DNA from: Adhaeribacter arboris
GTDB lineage: Bacteria > Bacteroidota > Bacteroidia > Cytophagales > Hymenobacteraceae
Assembly (NCBI RefSeq): GCF_003023845.1
Contig: NZ_PYFT01000001.1
Span: forward strand, 1,736,001 to 1,800,000
Direction of reading: 5' to 3'
DNA length: 64,000 nt
This document shows, one piece after another, positions 33,631 to 44,315 of this stretch. Under the pieces are notes generated by a model. The model was not told the origin of the DNA. It made no database searches and saw only the letters and a program-made list of their open reading frames with translations. Position numbers and translations under genes: made by a program. Each line of letters begins with the position of its first letter. Position 1 is the stretch's first letter.

Positions 33631-36330
33631 TTATTTTTCCATTGTATTCAATAATTGTTCCAAACTGTATTCGTCCGGAATTAAAACATCCCGGGCTTTA
33701 CTGCCCTCAAATGGCCCCACTACTCCAGCTGCCTCTAACTGGTCAATCAAACGGCCGGCCCGGTTATAACCTAATTTCAGGCGACGTTGCAGCAACGAAG
33801 TACTACCTTGCTGGTGCGTTACAATTATACGGGCCGCCTCTTCAAACAAAGAATCGCGGGTGCTTGGGTCAAAGTCGGCTTTGTCGTTGCCACTCTCATC
33901 CCCAAAGAATTCCGGTAGTAAATAAGCATCGTTATAGCCTTGCTGTTCCCCAATAAAATCGCAAATACGGTCTACTTCCGGTGTATCGACAAAAGCACAC
34001 TGCAATCGGATTAAATCAGAACCCACCGAGAACAGCATATCACCCTGCCCTACTAACTGTTCGGCGCCACCGGTATCCAAGATAGTACGCGAATCAATTT
34101 TAGACGTAACTTTAAAAGAAATCCGGCACGGAAAGTTAGCTTTAATAATACCCGTAATTACGTTAACCGAAGGCCGCTGCGTAGCCACCACCAGGTGAAT
34201 ACCTATGGCCCGGGCTAATTGGGCTAACCGAGCAATGGGAGTTTCCACTTCTTTGCCGGCCGTCATCATTAAATCCGCTAACTCATCAATTACCAATACA
34301 ATAAAAGGCATAAAGCGGTGACCCTTCTTTGGATTCAAGCGGCGCTCCACAAATTTTTGATTGTACTCTTTCAAGTTACGGCAACCGGCATCTTTGAGTA
34401 AATCGTAGCGCATGTCCATTTCCATGCACAACGAGTTAAGGGTATTAATAACTTTTTTCGTATCCGTAATAATAGGTTCGTCGCTGTCGGGCAATTTCGC
34501 TAAAAAGTGACGCTCAATTTTATTAAATAAGGACAATTCCACTTTCTTGGGGTCGACCAGCACAAACTTGAGTTGGCTCGGGTGCTTTTTGTAAATCAAG
34601 GAAGTAAGAATGGCGTTTAAACCCACCGACTTGCCCTGACCGGTCGCGCCCGCCATCAGTAAGTGCGGCATTTTGGCTAGATCAGTAATAAAAACTTCGT
34701 TGGTAATGGTTTTACCGAAAGCAATGGGCAAATCCATTTCGCTCTTTTGAAACTTTTCGGTAGAAAGAATAGACTTTATGGACACCATTTCTTTCTTTTT
34801 GTTCGGTACTTCAATCCCGATGGTACCTTTGCCCGGAATGGGCGCAATAATCCGAATACCTAAAGCAGCCAAACTCAAAGCTATATCATCCTCCAGATTT
34901 TTAATTTTAGAAATCCGTACTCCGGCATCGGGCACAATTTCGTAAAGGGTTACGGTAGGGCCAATGGTAGCTTTGATACTGGCAATACCAATAGCATAAT
35001 TTCCCAGCGTTTCCACAATTTTATCTTTATTGGCCTCCAGTTCTTCTTTCGTAACCTGAATTTTACCTAAGTTATAGTCGTTCAGTAACTCAATATTGGG
35101 GTATTGGTAACGGGCCAGGTCCAAGGTAGGGTCGTAATTTGCCATTTCCTGGCCCAAAGGTTCCACGGGTAAATCGGTAATCTTAAATTCGGGGGCAGGA
35201 GCAGGTAAAGGAGTCGTCGCGCTTTTAATGGGTTCTTCCTCTTCCAAAAATAAATCTTCCTCCTCAAAAAGTTCATCTTCGTCGTAAGCCATGGGCTCAA
35301 TATCCAAATGAATACCACCAGTTAAAGGTTTATTGGGAGAAATGGGATTGCTCGGACTTAGGAATATAGGCTCAACGGTAAAGCCAGGCGATTTAGCTAT
35401 GGTTAATTCAACATTGGCCTTGTCCGTAAAAGAATTCTGACTTAAAACCATCTCTGGTTCTTCTTCCTCAATTTCTTCGGGCAATTCTGCCTGTTCAATA
35501 TCAGCAGTAGGATTGGCATATTGGTTTATGCCCGATGAGTGTTGTTCGTAGGTATCCGCATTATAAGCATTTACCGCGGCTCGGTTATCGGATGGAGATA
35601 AAGTAGTGGCTTTATCAGAAGCTTTTTTAACTGACAAACTGGTGATATTAAAAAAGAAAACCACAAAAATTATCAACAGGAAAGCTAGTAGAAAAGCGGT
35701 ACCTAAACCAATCAAGCTTTCGAACCAAAGGGCCGTTTCGTAGCCAATGCCGCCACTTAAATAAGACAAATCTTCGACCCGGTTCAAACGCAGCACAAGA
35801 TACCCCAGCAGCAAACTACACCATAGCATGGCAAACGTACAAACGGTATAGGTATACGAAAGAGAGACTTGGGTGCGGCGAAACAAGATTTTATAGCCGC
35901 TAAAAAAGATAATGGGAATCAGAAAGAAAGAAGCAACGCCCAGCCACTTATAGATAAAATAGTTCGAGATCCAGGCGCCAAACAAACCCAGCCAGTTTTC
36001 TGATTCGAGGCCAGAATCTTTTAAATCACTGGTTTGCAGAGATTCTACTACACTTTGATCGGCCGGACCGGTAAATAAATAAGACACAAAAGCTATTAAC
36101 AAGTACAGGGCGGCCAGCAGCAAAGTAAAGCCGATAAATAAATGAAAACGACGGTCCCGCAGAAACCCAAAGCTAATAAACTTAAATTTCGGAAAAGTTC
36201 TTCCCACTGAAGGGGCTTTAGCGGGTTTGGGAGCATTAAAGGAGCGGTTTACCGGCTCGTCACTGGCCTTGGGGCTATTTTTTGCTTTCGGCGCATTACC
36301 TGCTTCACGTTTGTAAGTATTCGTAGCCAT
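33631..36330 (-). CDS. ftsK: DNA translocase FtsK
   Basis: Couples chromosome segregation to division by pumping DNA and activating Xer recombination. It is 899 residues. N-terminal membrane segments lie at about 62-240, followed by an acidic, low-complexity linker (about 260-400). The RecA-like motor has Walker A 'GATGQGKSVGLN' near residue 560 and Walker B 'IVLVIDELADLMM'. The C-terminal gamma winged helix ('LLQRRLKLGYNRAGRLIDQLEAAG', partly given) binds orienting sequences. xerD is encoded at 44316. Confidence 0.96.
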   Translation of the reverse strand: MATNTYKREAGNAPKAKNSPKASDEPVNRSFNAPKPAKAPSVGRTFPKFKFISFGFLRDRRFHLFIGFTLLLAALYLLIAFVSYLFTGPADQSVVESLQTSDLKDSGLESENWLGLFGAWISNYFIYKWLGVASFFLIPIIFFSGYKILFRRTQVSLSYTYTVCTFAMLWCSLLLGYLVLRLNRVEDLSYLSGGIGYETALWFESLIGLGTAFLLAFLLIIFVVFFFNITSLSVKKASDKATTLSPSDNRAAVNAYNADTYEQHSSGINQYANPTADIEQAELPEEIEEEEPEMVLSQNSFTDKANVELTIAKSPGFTVEPIFLSPSNPISPNKPLTGGIHLDIEPMAYDEDELFEEEDLFLEEEEPIKSATTPLPAPAPEFKITDLPVEPLGQEMANYDPTLDLARYQYPNIELLNDYNLGKIQVTKEELEANKDKIVETLGNYAIGIASIKATIGPTVTLYEIVPDAGVRISKIKNLEDDIALSLAALGIRIIAPIPGKGTIGIEVPNKKKEMVSIKSILSTEKFQKSEMDLPIAFGKTITNEVFITDLAKMPHLLMAGATGQGKSVGLNAILTSLIYKKHPSQLKFVLVDPKKVELSLFNKIERHFLAKLPDSDEPIITDTKKVINTLNSLCMEMDMRYDLLKDAGCRNLKEYNQKFVERRLNPKKGHRFMPFIVLVIDELADLMMTAGKEVETPIARLAQLARAIGIHLVVATQRPSVNVITGIIKANFPCRISFKVTSKIDSRTILDTGGAEQLVGQGDMLFSVGSDLIRLQCAFVDTPEVDRICDFIGEQQGYNDAYLLPEFFGDESGNDKADFDPSTRDSLFEEAARIIVTHQQGSTSLLQRRLKLGYNRAGRLIDQLEAAGVVGPFEGSKARDVLIPDEYSLEQLLNTMEK

Positions 36331-36401
36331 GCTTTTATAGAAAACTCTAATTTACATTTTTATCTTAATTCGCCAGAACAAAATTTACCATTCCTCCCTT
36401 T

Positions 36402-37433
36402 TTATCTTCTGAGCAGAGCCTGGTTTATTTGCCGAACTAAACCGGGTCCTTCGTAAATAAAACCCGTGTACAATTGAATTAAATCGGCTCCGGCATCCAG
36501 TTTTTCCAAGGCGTCCGATGCGGTCATTATGCCTCCTACGCCAATCAGGCGAATATTTTGCGGTAAATGCTGCCGGAGGTAACGGATAATTTCGGTGGAA
36601 CGCTGCGTAAGAGGTTTACCGCTTAACCCACCGGCTCCCATGGCGGAAACCTCTGCCTGACTCGTTAATAAGTTATTGCGACTAATGGTGGTGTTGGTAG
36701 CAATGAGGCCACTGAGCTGGGTAGTTATGGCAATTTGAATAATATCATCCAGTTGGTTTTGATTTAAATCCGGAGCAATTTTCAACAGCAATGGCTTGGC
36801 TTGAGGCTTGCTTTGGTTACGATTTTGCAGCTCCGACAGCAAATGCTGTAATGGTTCTTTATCTTGTAAAGCGCGCAAATCCGGAGTATTGGGAGAGCTC
36901 ACATTTACGACAAAATAATCTACTACATCGTACAAGGCATCGAAACAATATAAATAATCTTTCAAAGCCTGCTCATTGGGAGTAACCTTGTTTTTGCCAA
37001 TATTGCCGCCGATAATGGTAGTTCCTTTCCGGTTCCGCAACCGAGCCGCCGCCACTTCCACGCCCCGGTTATTAAACCCCATCCGGTTAATGATGGCCTG
37101 GTCTTTCGGCAACCGGAAAAGCCGGGGTTTGTCGTTTCCGGGTTGAGGCATGGGGGTTAAGGTACCTATCTCCAAAAAGCCAAAACCAAAAGTTTCGAAT
37201 TCGTCGACCAACCGCGCATCTTTATCAAAACCAGCCGCTAAACCTACGGGATTCGGAAACTTTAACCCGAACACTTCACGTTCTAAAATGGGATGATCTA
37301 CCCGGAATATCTTCTTTCCTAGTTCCGCGGCAAACGGCAATTTAAAGGCTGTTTTAATTCCCGAATACGAAAGGTCGTGAATTTGTTCCGGGTCGAATTG
37401 AAAAAGCAGCGGGCGAATAAATGGCTTGTACAT
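36402..37433 (-). CDS. pyrD: Dihydroorotate dehydrogenase (quinone), class 2
   Basis: Oxidises dihydroorotate to orotate, passing electrons through FMN to menaquinone at the membrane. It is 343 residues with the N-terminal membrane-associating helices ('[21 protein letters not shown]') of class 2. Motifs include '[13 protein letters not shown]', '[11 protein letters not shown]', 'NRMGFNN', '[12 protein letters not shown]' (catalytic Ser) and the C-terminal phosphate site '[11 protein letters not shown]'. ftsK follows 71 nt downstream. Confidence 0.96.
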   Translation of the reverse strand: MYKPFIRPLLFQFDPEQIHDLSYSGIKTAFKLPFAAELGKKIFRVDHPILEREVFGLKFPNPVGLAAGFDKDARLVDEFETFGFGFLEIGTLTPMPQPGNDKPRLFRLPKDQAIINRMGFNNRGVEVAAARLRNRKGTTIIGGNIGKNKVTPNEQALKDYLYCFDALYDVVDYFVVNVSSPNTPDLRALQDKEPLQHLLSELQNRNQSKPQAKPLLLKIAPDLNQNQLDDIIQIAITTQLSGLIATNTTISRNNLLTSQAEVSAMGAGGLSGKPLTQRSTEIIRYLRQHLPQNIRLIGVGGIMTASDALEKLDAGADLIQLYTGFIYEGPGLVRQINQALLRR

Positions 37434-37561
37434 TCGGTAAAGTTACGGCACTAAGCGCAAAAATGTAAGTACTGCTTTTACTTATTCCGTGGTTTCTTTA
37501 AACCTTTCATTTATTATCCTGAATTTTAATTAATTATACTTACCCTTAAAATTATAATAGA

Positions 37562-38251
37562 TTGTACCTGTTGGCGGTCTTTTTTTCGTGGCTTATTTAC
37601 TCGGCAGCTGCGCAGCTGGATCCAGGCGCGCCGGCTTATTATTCTATTGCTTGGCAGGATTTTGAAAAATTACCCGCTGCTCGGAAAACCATACCGTTAA
37701 AGCAACCCGATTACGCGTTATTAGATGCCGCTATATTTCAAGTTACCAATAAAATTCGCACTCAAGAAGGAAAACCGCTTTTGCAGTATTTACCCGCTTT
37801 ACACCGATCAGCCACTTTTCACGCGCAGGCTATGATTGAGCTGGACTTTTACGATCATTATAATTTAAAGCAACTGGCTTATTTAACTCCGGATAAACGT
37901 ATAACCGCATTCGGGGGCTTCTTCCATTATTCCGCGGAAAATATAGCCCAGTACGACATAATAAATACGGATTTGGAATACTGTCCTGTGCGGGAATCTA
38001 AAATGTATTTTAATTATTTGAACTGCGATACCCGAAAGCCATTTAAGCCTTATACCTACCTGGCCTACGCCGTAGCCGTAGTGGATGGTTGGCTGCATTC
38101 TCCGCCGCACCGCCAAAGCCTTTTAAGTATTCATTACCAATACATGGGCTGTGCCGCAAGAATTTCCAAAAATCCTTATCAGCAAAGACAGGTTCCTTTT
38201 GCCCGGATCGCCCAAAACTTCGGCGGTTATGGTCCTTCTAATTCTAATTAA
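37562..38251 (+). CDS. CAP/SCP-domain secreted protein
   Basis: The 229-residue protein has a TTG start (no ATG is available before the signal peptide) and a signal peptide ending 'YSAAAQ' (about 1-17). The CAP domain shows 'IFQVTNKIRTQEGKPLLQYLPALHRSATFHAQAM', a His/Glu cluster ('DHYN', 'SAENIAQ') and 'WLHSPPHRQSLLS' with the conserved His. CAP proteins are extracellular; the bacterial role is mostly unknown. Confidence 0.85.
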   Translation: MYLLAVFFSWLIYSAAAQLDPGAPAYYSIAWQDFEKLPAARKTIPLKQPDYALLDAAIFQVTNKIRTQEGKPLLQYLPALHRSATFHAQAMIELDFYDHYNLKQLAYLTPDKRITAFGGFFHYSAENIAQYDIINTDLEYCPVRESKMYFNYLNCDTRKPFKPYTYLAYAVAVVDGWLHSPPHRQSLLSIHYQYMGCAARISKNPYQQRQVPFARIAQNFGGYGPSNSN

Positions 38252-38387
38252 GCTCCAACGAATGAAGCATTAACCTTAACTATCCATATAAATTTTAACT
38301 TTCCGGAGATTCTACTAGCAACCATTCAAAAACAAATTATAAAACTTTTTGCGAACTTTAAATTCTCCTTTAATAGGATCCTGATTT

Positions 38388-40388
38388 TTATTTTTGGGCT
38401 TCAACGGTGTAAGGACTAGTAGCGGTTTTTACTTCACCATTGTTTGAGGTAGTAGTAATTTCAATGACAAACTTCCCGATTTGATCGTTGGTGGAAAACA
38501 AAAAGTTAGCCGATCCGTTGGCATTGGTTTTAAGTACGGGGTTCCAGTAAACTAATGGCCGGAAATCGGGGGTGGTTGGTTCTGGTCGGTTAAATTGGGG
38601 GGCTACAATAGAAGGAGCCGTTCCGGTTACGGTAATATTATTATCGTGCAAAGCCGCCGGATTAAAATTGCGGTCTTTGGTGTACAAAGCAACAACCCCA
38701 CCCGTACTTAATACGTCAAACGGCGCCAAGGCTGTAGAAGTATTGAATACATCAATTTTAACCAACTGGCTGGCTGGTAAATTTAAAATAGTTTCGACAT
38801 CATAACTCGGAATACCATCTACCAGAAACAAAGGATAATTCGTGTAAAATCTTTTTAAAAGCCGGGCGTACAAGCGGGCGTGTACGCCATCCTTTCGCTT
38901 CACAATTTCAATAGCCGGAATTAACTCCCGAAATATTTCGGTTACGTTGCTAAACTTTTCGTAAGCCTGCAGGTCATAGCTGGTAGTTGGCTTTAATTTA
39001 CTTTCTTCCAACTGACTCGGTTTCAGATCATTGCTTCGTCTAGCAACCTTCGCCTCGCTTTCGAGAGTAAAAGCTTGATTAATCCGGTTAAGAATTTTAA
39101 ATTTTGTAATTAACTCCTGCTGGGCGAGGGTATACGCCTCCGCAGTATACGTTTGTGTCCAGGGTACGACACTTTGCGCAGAATCCGGAATAAATTCCAG
39201 GTTACGTAATTCAATCCCTTCCTGAATTGCCCGAAATACCAAGGGTTTAATACCTTCAAATGGATCCAACTCCACCTGAATTCTTCCGTCCTTATCGGAA
39301 TAAACTACTTCGAGCTGATTGGAAGTGGGTACTATTAAATGAATTAAGCTATGCCCGATAGGCCTTTTATCCGTTACCGAAACGATTTTACCTTTTAAAT
39401 TAAAAATATATTCTTCCGGAGCCGATGAACTGGCCGCTACAATTTTCTTAAGATTATAAGTGGGTAAGCTTTGGTACAAATTAAAACTTTCCGTAACCGG
39501 GTGATTTCCAGAAAAACTGAACGGAATAGAATCTAATTGTTCTAAAACCCGCACCGACACCAGTGAATTAGCCGGCTTAGCCGAAGAGTTTTCGGCCACA
39601 AGTGATACCTTTACTTCTTCGCGAAGGTTAAAAGTGTTTTTATTTAATTGTACTTGGTAAAGGCTTTTTACTGATTCATTAGGATAAAGCGAGTAATTAA
39701 AAAGAATTTCACCGGAACTTTGGGCTAGTACTAATTGAACCTGATTAGTGGTAATGGCTGCGGTGGGTACGGTAATTTTCCCGGTTAAATCAGAAAAATC
39801 TATCTCTTGAGAAAAAATAACCTGGTTGAAATCCGTGATTAAAAACCATCCTTTAGATTCATTTGGCTTTCCGGAAAGTTGCCAGTTTATTTCCCAGTTA
39901 TTTTGATTTTTTACAACTTTTAAATTCTCATTACTGCCTGATTTTGCCCAATTACTCGTTTTATAAACCCCATCTGCTTGAGTGGTAGTATACACCCGGA
40001 TAAGTTGCGAAGCCTCCCAACCAACCGGGCTAAAAGCCCGCAGAACATAATCGCCGCTTGTACCATTAGTTGGCAAGATTATATAGCTGATACTTAAACC
40101 GTCTTTTAATAAAACTTTTGTTGATTTCGGGTTAGGGGTATCTGGCGCCAGTAACTGCATCTCCACCAAATTTTCCGAAGTATTTGGATTGCTGCTCACC
40201 CGAAAATAAACGGTATCACCTACTTGGTAATACGGCTTATCGGTAATCAACACCAGTCTTTCGGAAGTACGCTCTTTTAAAAAAGTGTTTAATTTTTCGG
40301 GCAAAGTTTGAGCGGTAGTTGGTTTAGCTATTAACAGGCCCAGCCAAATTAAACTCGTGAACAAATAATTCTTGTAAATTTGGAACAT
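38388..40388 (-). CDS. MG2-like surface protein with TonB-plug-like region
   Basis: The start at 40388 ('MFQIYKNYLFTSLIW') gives 666 residues with a signal peptide to about residue 26. A longer frame extends into the upstream gene and is not supported. 'RLVLITDKPYYQVGDTVYFRV' at about 45-65 is typical of macroglobulin (MG2) domains. A carboxypeptidase-regulatory-like segment ('KGKIVSVTDKRPIGHSLIHL') follows, then a plug-like part ('LFLVDGIPSYDVETILNLP') and an Ig-like C-terminal domain. It is third in the receptor/DUF4249 cluster. The cellular task is unknown. Confidence 0.75.
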   Translation of the reverse strand: MFQIYKNYLFTSLIWLGLLIAKPTTAQTLPEKLNTFLKERTSERLVLITDKPYYQVGDTVYFRVSSNPNTSENLVEMQLLAPDTPNPKSTKVLLKDGLSISYIILPTNGTSGDYVLRAFSPVGWEASQLIRVYTTTQADGVYKTSNWAKSGSNENLKVVKNQNNWEINWQLSGKPNESKGWFLITDFNQVIFSQEIDFSDLTGKITVPTAAITTNQVQLVLAQSSGEILFNYSLYPNESVKSLYQVQLNKNTFNLREEVKVSLVAENSSAKPANSLVSVRVLEQLDSIPFSFSGNHPVTESFNLYQSLPTYNLKKIVAASSSAPEEYIFNLKGKIVSVTDKRPIGHSLIHLIVPTSNQLEVVYSDKDGRIQVELDPFEGIKPLVFRAIQEGIELRNLEFIPDSAQSVVPWTQTYTAEAYTLAQQELITKFKILNRINQAFTLESEAKVARRSNDLKPSQLEESKLKPTTSYDLQAYEKFSNVTEIFRELIPAIEIVKRKDGVHARLYARLLKRFYTNYPLFLVDGIPSYDVETILNLPASQLVKIDVFNTSTALAPFDVLSTGGVVALYTKDRNFNPAALHDNNITVTGTAPSIVAPQFNRPEPTTPDFRPLVYWNPVLKTNANGSANFLFSTNDQIGKFVIEITTTSNNGEVKTATSPYTVEAQK

Positions 40389-40410
40389 GAAAGCAAATAA
40401 ATTAAACTGG

Positions 40411-41460
40411 TTACCAAAAATCTGGTTTAATGGCGGTGCTGTTTTTAAGAACCCGGCAATCGTCGGCGTAAATAAAGCGGGGAATAGCAAACGGAACTTC
40501 TCCCCTATCAATGAAAAAGGCATCGGTGGTAACGGCTGAAGCACCAAAATAACCCAGCACCATTTCCTTTTCATCCTCCTCATTGTAAATATTACCCGGT
40601 ACCGAGGCGGGCGGTGGATCTTGCACCGAGCCCACCCCCGTTACCTGAGAAGTAAGAATCCGCCAAAAATTATAAGCGGATTCCGTTAAGGAGTACTGCT
40701 TTACTCTTAAATGATACCTGAAATTAAAGTTCTCGGGTAAAATAGGAATTAAAGATATGGGCTGTTTTATTATTTTATTTCCGTTTATCAAAGCATCGTT
40801 TCTAACGGAAATATTTTGATGTCCTTCGGTTACCCAGCAAACCGCGCAGCAAGGCAGCGGATCGGGTACGGGCGTTCCTTTTACATCTTTGGTATGGTCC
40901 TGCGGTTGGGTGTGCACCTCGTAGGTTCCAACCCATCGCCACATGTAATAATTTTTTTCTTCGGCCGGGTCACTGGTATTGACAAAGGTTTGAAAGTTAT
41001 ATTCAATTATTTCGTCACCTTGGCTATCTACTTTCGGGCGCGCTCGTATCTCAGCGGCCAACCCGTCAACGGGGGTAGTGGCCAGCATTTTCTCGGGTTT
41101 AGATTTGTAGACCTTTTTTCCTTCGGTAATAATGGTGAGCGTATAGGTATTGCCTACTACTCCGGTAAAAGCTTGGGAAATGTAGTTGCCGGGAGCATTT
41201 TCGTAATAATCAAAACGGTTGTTATTCTGATCTTCAACATAAACGGTGGCATTTTTAAGGGGTTTAGGTATTACTCCAAGCTGCTGGGTATAAGGCTGAG
41301 AATAAGCTAATTTTATGGGAGCTTGGGTATTTTCGTTTGTAATTAATCCTTCTACAATTAATTGGTCGGGCTCTGGTTTTAAGCTCAGATTCACCGGATC
41401 AATGCAACTGGTTAAAGCCAATAAAACTAAAAAGTATTTCCAAACAGTAGGGTGCTGCAT
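40411..41460 (-). CDS. DUF4249 domain-containing lipoprotein
   Basis: The 349-residue lipoprotein has signal peptide 'KYFLVLLALTSC' with Cys19. DUF4249 is visible as 'LIVEGLITNENTQAPIKLAYSQPY', 'YVEDQNNNRFDY' and 'YTLTIITEGKKVYKSKPEKM'. DUF4249 proteins in Bacteroidota are commonly encoded beside TonB-dependent receptors, as here (3 nt after the receptor gene, 22 nt before the MG2-like gene). The ligand is unknown. Confidence 0.9.
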   Translation of the reverse strand: MQHPTVWKYFLVLLALTSCIDPVNLSLKPEPDQLIVEGLITNENTQAPIKLAYSQPYTQQLGVIPKPLKNATVYVEDQNNNRFDYYENAPGNYISQAFTGVVGNTYTLTIITEGKKVYKSKPEKMLATTPVDGLAAEIRARPKVDSQGDEIIEYNFQTFVNTSDPAEEKNYYMWRWVGTYEVHTQPQDHTKDVKGTPVPDPLPCCAVCWVTEGHQNISVRNDALINGNKIIKQPISLIPILPENFNFRYHLRVKQYSLTESAYNFWRILTSQVTGVGSVQDPPPASVPGNIYNEEDEKEMVLGYFGASAVTTDAFFIDRGEVPFAIPRFIYADDCRVLKNSTAIKPDFW

Positions 41461-41463
41461 TTT

Positions 41464-44199
41464 TTAAAATTTAAAATCATATGTAACAGACGGAATTAGG
41501 GTACCAACCACGGCTAAACGATAAGGTTGAGGAGGCGCACCGTATATTTTCTTAAAAAACACGGAATAGGCATTTTTGCGAGCGTAAGCATTATACACGC
41601 TAAAATTCCAGGAGCCGGCCCATTTTTTCTTTTTCCGATAACCGGTTTGTACGCCAATAGACAAGTCGAGGCGGTGGTAATCCGGAATGCGGTATTGGTT
41701 ACGCAAAGCATAGTTTGGTACCGAAAACACATCGTATTGGTAATAAGAAATAGGAGCTGAAATAGGCCGACCGGTACTGTAAGTAAAATTGGCGCCAAAA
41801 TTTACCCGTTTATTAAACTGGTAATTACTCACCAGGTTTAACGTATGCGGTTTCTCGTAATTAGCCGGATAGTACTGGCCGTAATTAATCGTCTCTTCCG
41901 AGGTTTTTCCTTCTATCTGAAGTTGAATGCGGCTGTAAGTATAATTTACCCACCCCGATAAGCGTCCGGATTTTTTATTTACGGTAAACTCAGCCCCGTA
42001 AGCCCGTCCTTTTCCTTGCAGCAACTCCGTTTCTAAATTATTATTTAAATACAGAACCGCTCCGTTTTTGTAATCCAGAATATGCTGAATGTCTTTGTAA
42101 TAAATTTCGGCGGAAGTTTCAAAAGTATTCTGAGCCAGATTTTGGAAAATGCCTAAACTAACCTGGTCGCCAATTTCGGGCTGAACGGAAGTGCTGCTGG
42201 TAGTCCAGGTATCAACGGGTGAAGCGGCGGCAGTATTCGACACTAAATGAATGTATTGCCGGATACGGTTGTAACCCGCTTTTATAGAGGAATTTTCCGT
42301 TAGCCGGAACCGCAAAGAAACTCGGGGTTCTAGTCCGCCGTAGGTCTTCATCACTTGCCCGGAACTGTATTGCAACGTATCCACTATTGTTTCTTCTTTT
42401 TGGGGCTGACCTTCGGCATAACTAAAAACCTGGCCGGGGCCTAAGTGCTGATAAACCGAAAACCGAACTCCCGCCATTATAGATAACCGCGGAGTTATGT
42501 TAAACTCATCGTTAATAAAAATGCCTCCTTCCCGGGCTCTTTTAGTCGCCAGAGTTATAGGAATAATTTGCGAGTAGCTGGAATTGGGTCTTATTTGGCC
42601 AGGAGAGAATAAATAATTATTTACCATAGCGCCAAATTGAAGCTCGTGCGGTCCGGTTAAATAGGTAAAAGTGGCTTTTAAACTTTGTTGCCGAATTCCG
42701 TTTTTGTAAACCGAAGCATTGTTTGGCTCGTCCACGTTAATCCGGAAATTATAATCGGAATAGACGGCCGCTACATCCAGAAAAAAACGATCGGTAAAGG
42801 TATGACCGTACAATAAACTCGCGGCCTGGTTTTGCCAACTGTAAATGGTATCCCGGGCAAAACCGAATTTATCCTGGCTGGAATAAGCCGTTAAGGTAAT
42901 TTTATCTTTAGCCGACAATTTGTGGCTGATTTTGGCCGAAACATCGTAAAATGAAGCTCTACTTTGTCTCAGGTCCGAGTCGTGCATGCGGTTAAGAATC
43001 CAATTCGAATACGAACTACGGCCCGCTACTAAAACCGAGGTTTTATTTTTGATGATGGGCCCTTGCAAAGCCAAGCGGCCGGTTATCGGACCAATACCAC
43101 CATTTCCCTCCCATTTTTCAAAATTTCCTTCTTTTTGCTTCACTTCCAGCACCGAAGAAATCCGGCCGCCGTACTGAGCCGGAATGCCGCCGCGGTACAA
43201 AGTAATATCTTGTAAAGCATCGGGATTAAAAACCGAGAAAAAGCCAAAGAGGTGCGAAGAATTAAAAATGGGGGCTTCATCCATTAAAATTAAATTTTGG
43301 TCGACGTTTCCCCCGCGTACGTTAAACCCGCTGGCCGCCTCCCCAATAGAGCTCACCCCTGGCATTAGTTTTAAGGTTTTAACCACATCTATCTCCCCCA
43401 TAAAAGCCGGTAGTTTTTTTACCTGGCTCAAATCGAGCTTGGTTACCCCCGATTGAATGGCTGCCAGGTTATCAAGTTTGTTGGCTCTGCTTTTAATTTC
43501 GACCTCGGAAAGTTGAACCGCGGACTTAACTAAGGATTGGTTGTACGAGCCGTTGCTATACAAAGCAATAACTCGTTCGGCACTTTCGTACCCAATAGAA
43601 CTAAAAGCAAGCGAATGATAACCGGTGGAAAGCACTAAAGAATAAAAGCCATTTTTATCCGTGGCTGTACCTATTCCCTGGTTTGTTTCTACCACGTTGG
43701 CGCCAATAATTGGCTCCCCGGATACACTATCTTTCAGGAAACCTTTTAAAGTATATTTTTTATTAACGCGGGCATACCGGCGATCGCCAATAACCACTTT
43801 ATCGCTTTCAACTAATGCTTTATCTTCTTTCATTTCCGGAGGATTACTAGCTGTTGAAGAAACATCCGGTAAAATGACCACCGCCGTTGGGTGATAAATA
43901 ATAAAATCTAGAGAGGTTCCTTGGAGAATTTGTTTCAAACCTTGTCTTAAGGAAACTAGGTTATTAGTAACGCTAACCACTTTCCCTTGCAGCCATTCCG
44001 GGCGATAAAAAAATTTTATTTTGTACTGCTCCTGAATAGCCGTTAAAACCTGAAGTAAGGGTTGGTTGGTAGCCGATACTGAAATAAATACAGTTGTATC
44101 CGGATGGGAAACTGTAGAAGGCGCCGCTGGTTGGGCTTGGATTCGCGGATGAAAAAAAAGTAAATAGCTAAAATATATAAAACAGCAGTAAACTTTCAT
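41464..44199 (-). CDS. TonB-dependent receptor with STN and carboxypeptidase-regulatory domains
   Basis: An outer-membrane importer of 911 residues from the ATG at 44199. After a signal peptide (to about 23) comes an STN/secretin-N domain (about 35-110, 'PLLQVLTAIQEQYKIKFFY'), then a carboxypeptidase-regulatory-like domain (about 150-235). A plug (about 240-360, 'GVSSIGEAASGFNVRGGNVDQNL') and a 22-strand-type barrel follow, ending 'PSVTYDFKF'. STN domains often signal to FecR/FecI pairs, but none is adjacent here. It heads the three-gene cluster with DUF4249 and MG2-like proteins. Confidence 0.92.
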   Translation of the reverse strand: MKVYCCFIYFSYLLFFHPRIQAQPAAPSTVSHPDTTVFISVSATNQPLLQVLTAIQEQYKIKFFYRPEWLQGKVVSVTNNLVSLRQGLKQILQGTSLDFIIYHPTAVVILPDVSSTASNPPEMKEDKALVESDKVVIGDRRYARVNKKYTLKGFLKDSVSGEPIIGANVVETNQGIGTATDKNGFYSLVLSTGYHSLAFSSIGYESAERVIALYSNGSYNQSLVKSAVQLSEVEIKSRANKLDNLAAIQSGVTKLDLSQVKKLPAFMGEIDVVKTLKLMPGVSSIGEAASGFNVRGGNVDQNLILMDEAPIFNSSHLFGFFSVFNPDALQDITLYRGGIPAQYGGRISSVLEVKQKEGNFEKWEGNGGIGPITGRLALQGPIIKNKTSVLVAGRSSYSNWILNRMHDSDLRQSRASFYDVSAKISHKLSAKDKITLTAYSSQDKFGFARDTIYSWQNQAASLLYGHTFTDRFFLDVAAVYSDYNFRINVDEPNNASVYKNGIRQQSLKATFTYLTGPHELQFGAMVNNYLFSPGQIRPNSSYSQIIPITLATKRAREGGIFINDEFNITPRLSIMAGVRFSVYQHLGPGQVFSYAEGQPQKEETIVDTLQYSSGQVMKTYGGLEPRVSLRFRLTENSSIKAGYNRIRQYIHLVSNTAAASPVDTWTTSSTSVQPEIGDQVSLGIFQNLAQNTFETSAEIYYKDIQHILDYKNGAVLYLNNNLETELLQGKGRAYGAEFTVNKKSGRLSGWVNYTYSRIQLQIEGKTSEETINYGQYYPANYEKPHTLNLVSNYQFNKRVNFGANFTYSTGRPISAPISYYQYDVFSVPNYALRNQYRIPDYHRLDLSIGVQTGYRKKKKWAGSWNFSVYNAYARKNAYSVFFKKIYGAPPQPYRLAVVGTLIPSVTYDFKF

Positions 44200-44315
44200 C
44201 AAAGAAAAATAATTCGGACAGCAATTTTCGATAAATCTGATTATTACGCTGGCATTTTACTAATTTTTTTGTTAATAATAAGCAGTTACAAAAAATAATA
44301 TAACCTTACCCAATA

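Noticed and set aside
40389-40583. 65-residue N-terminal extension of the MG2-like protein
   Set aside because: It overlaps the end of the DUF4249 gene in another frame; a proper signal peptide begins at the ATG at 40388.
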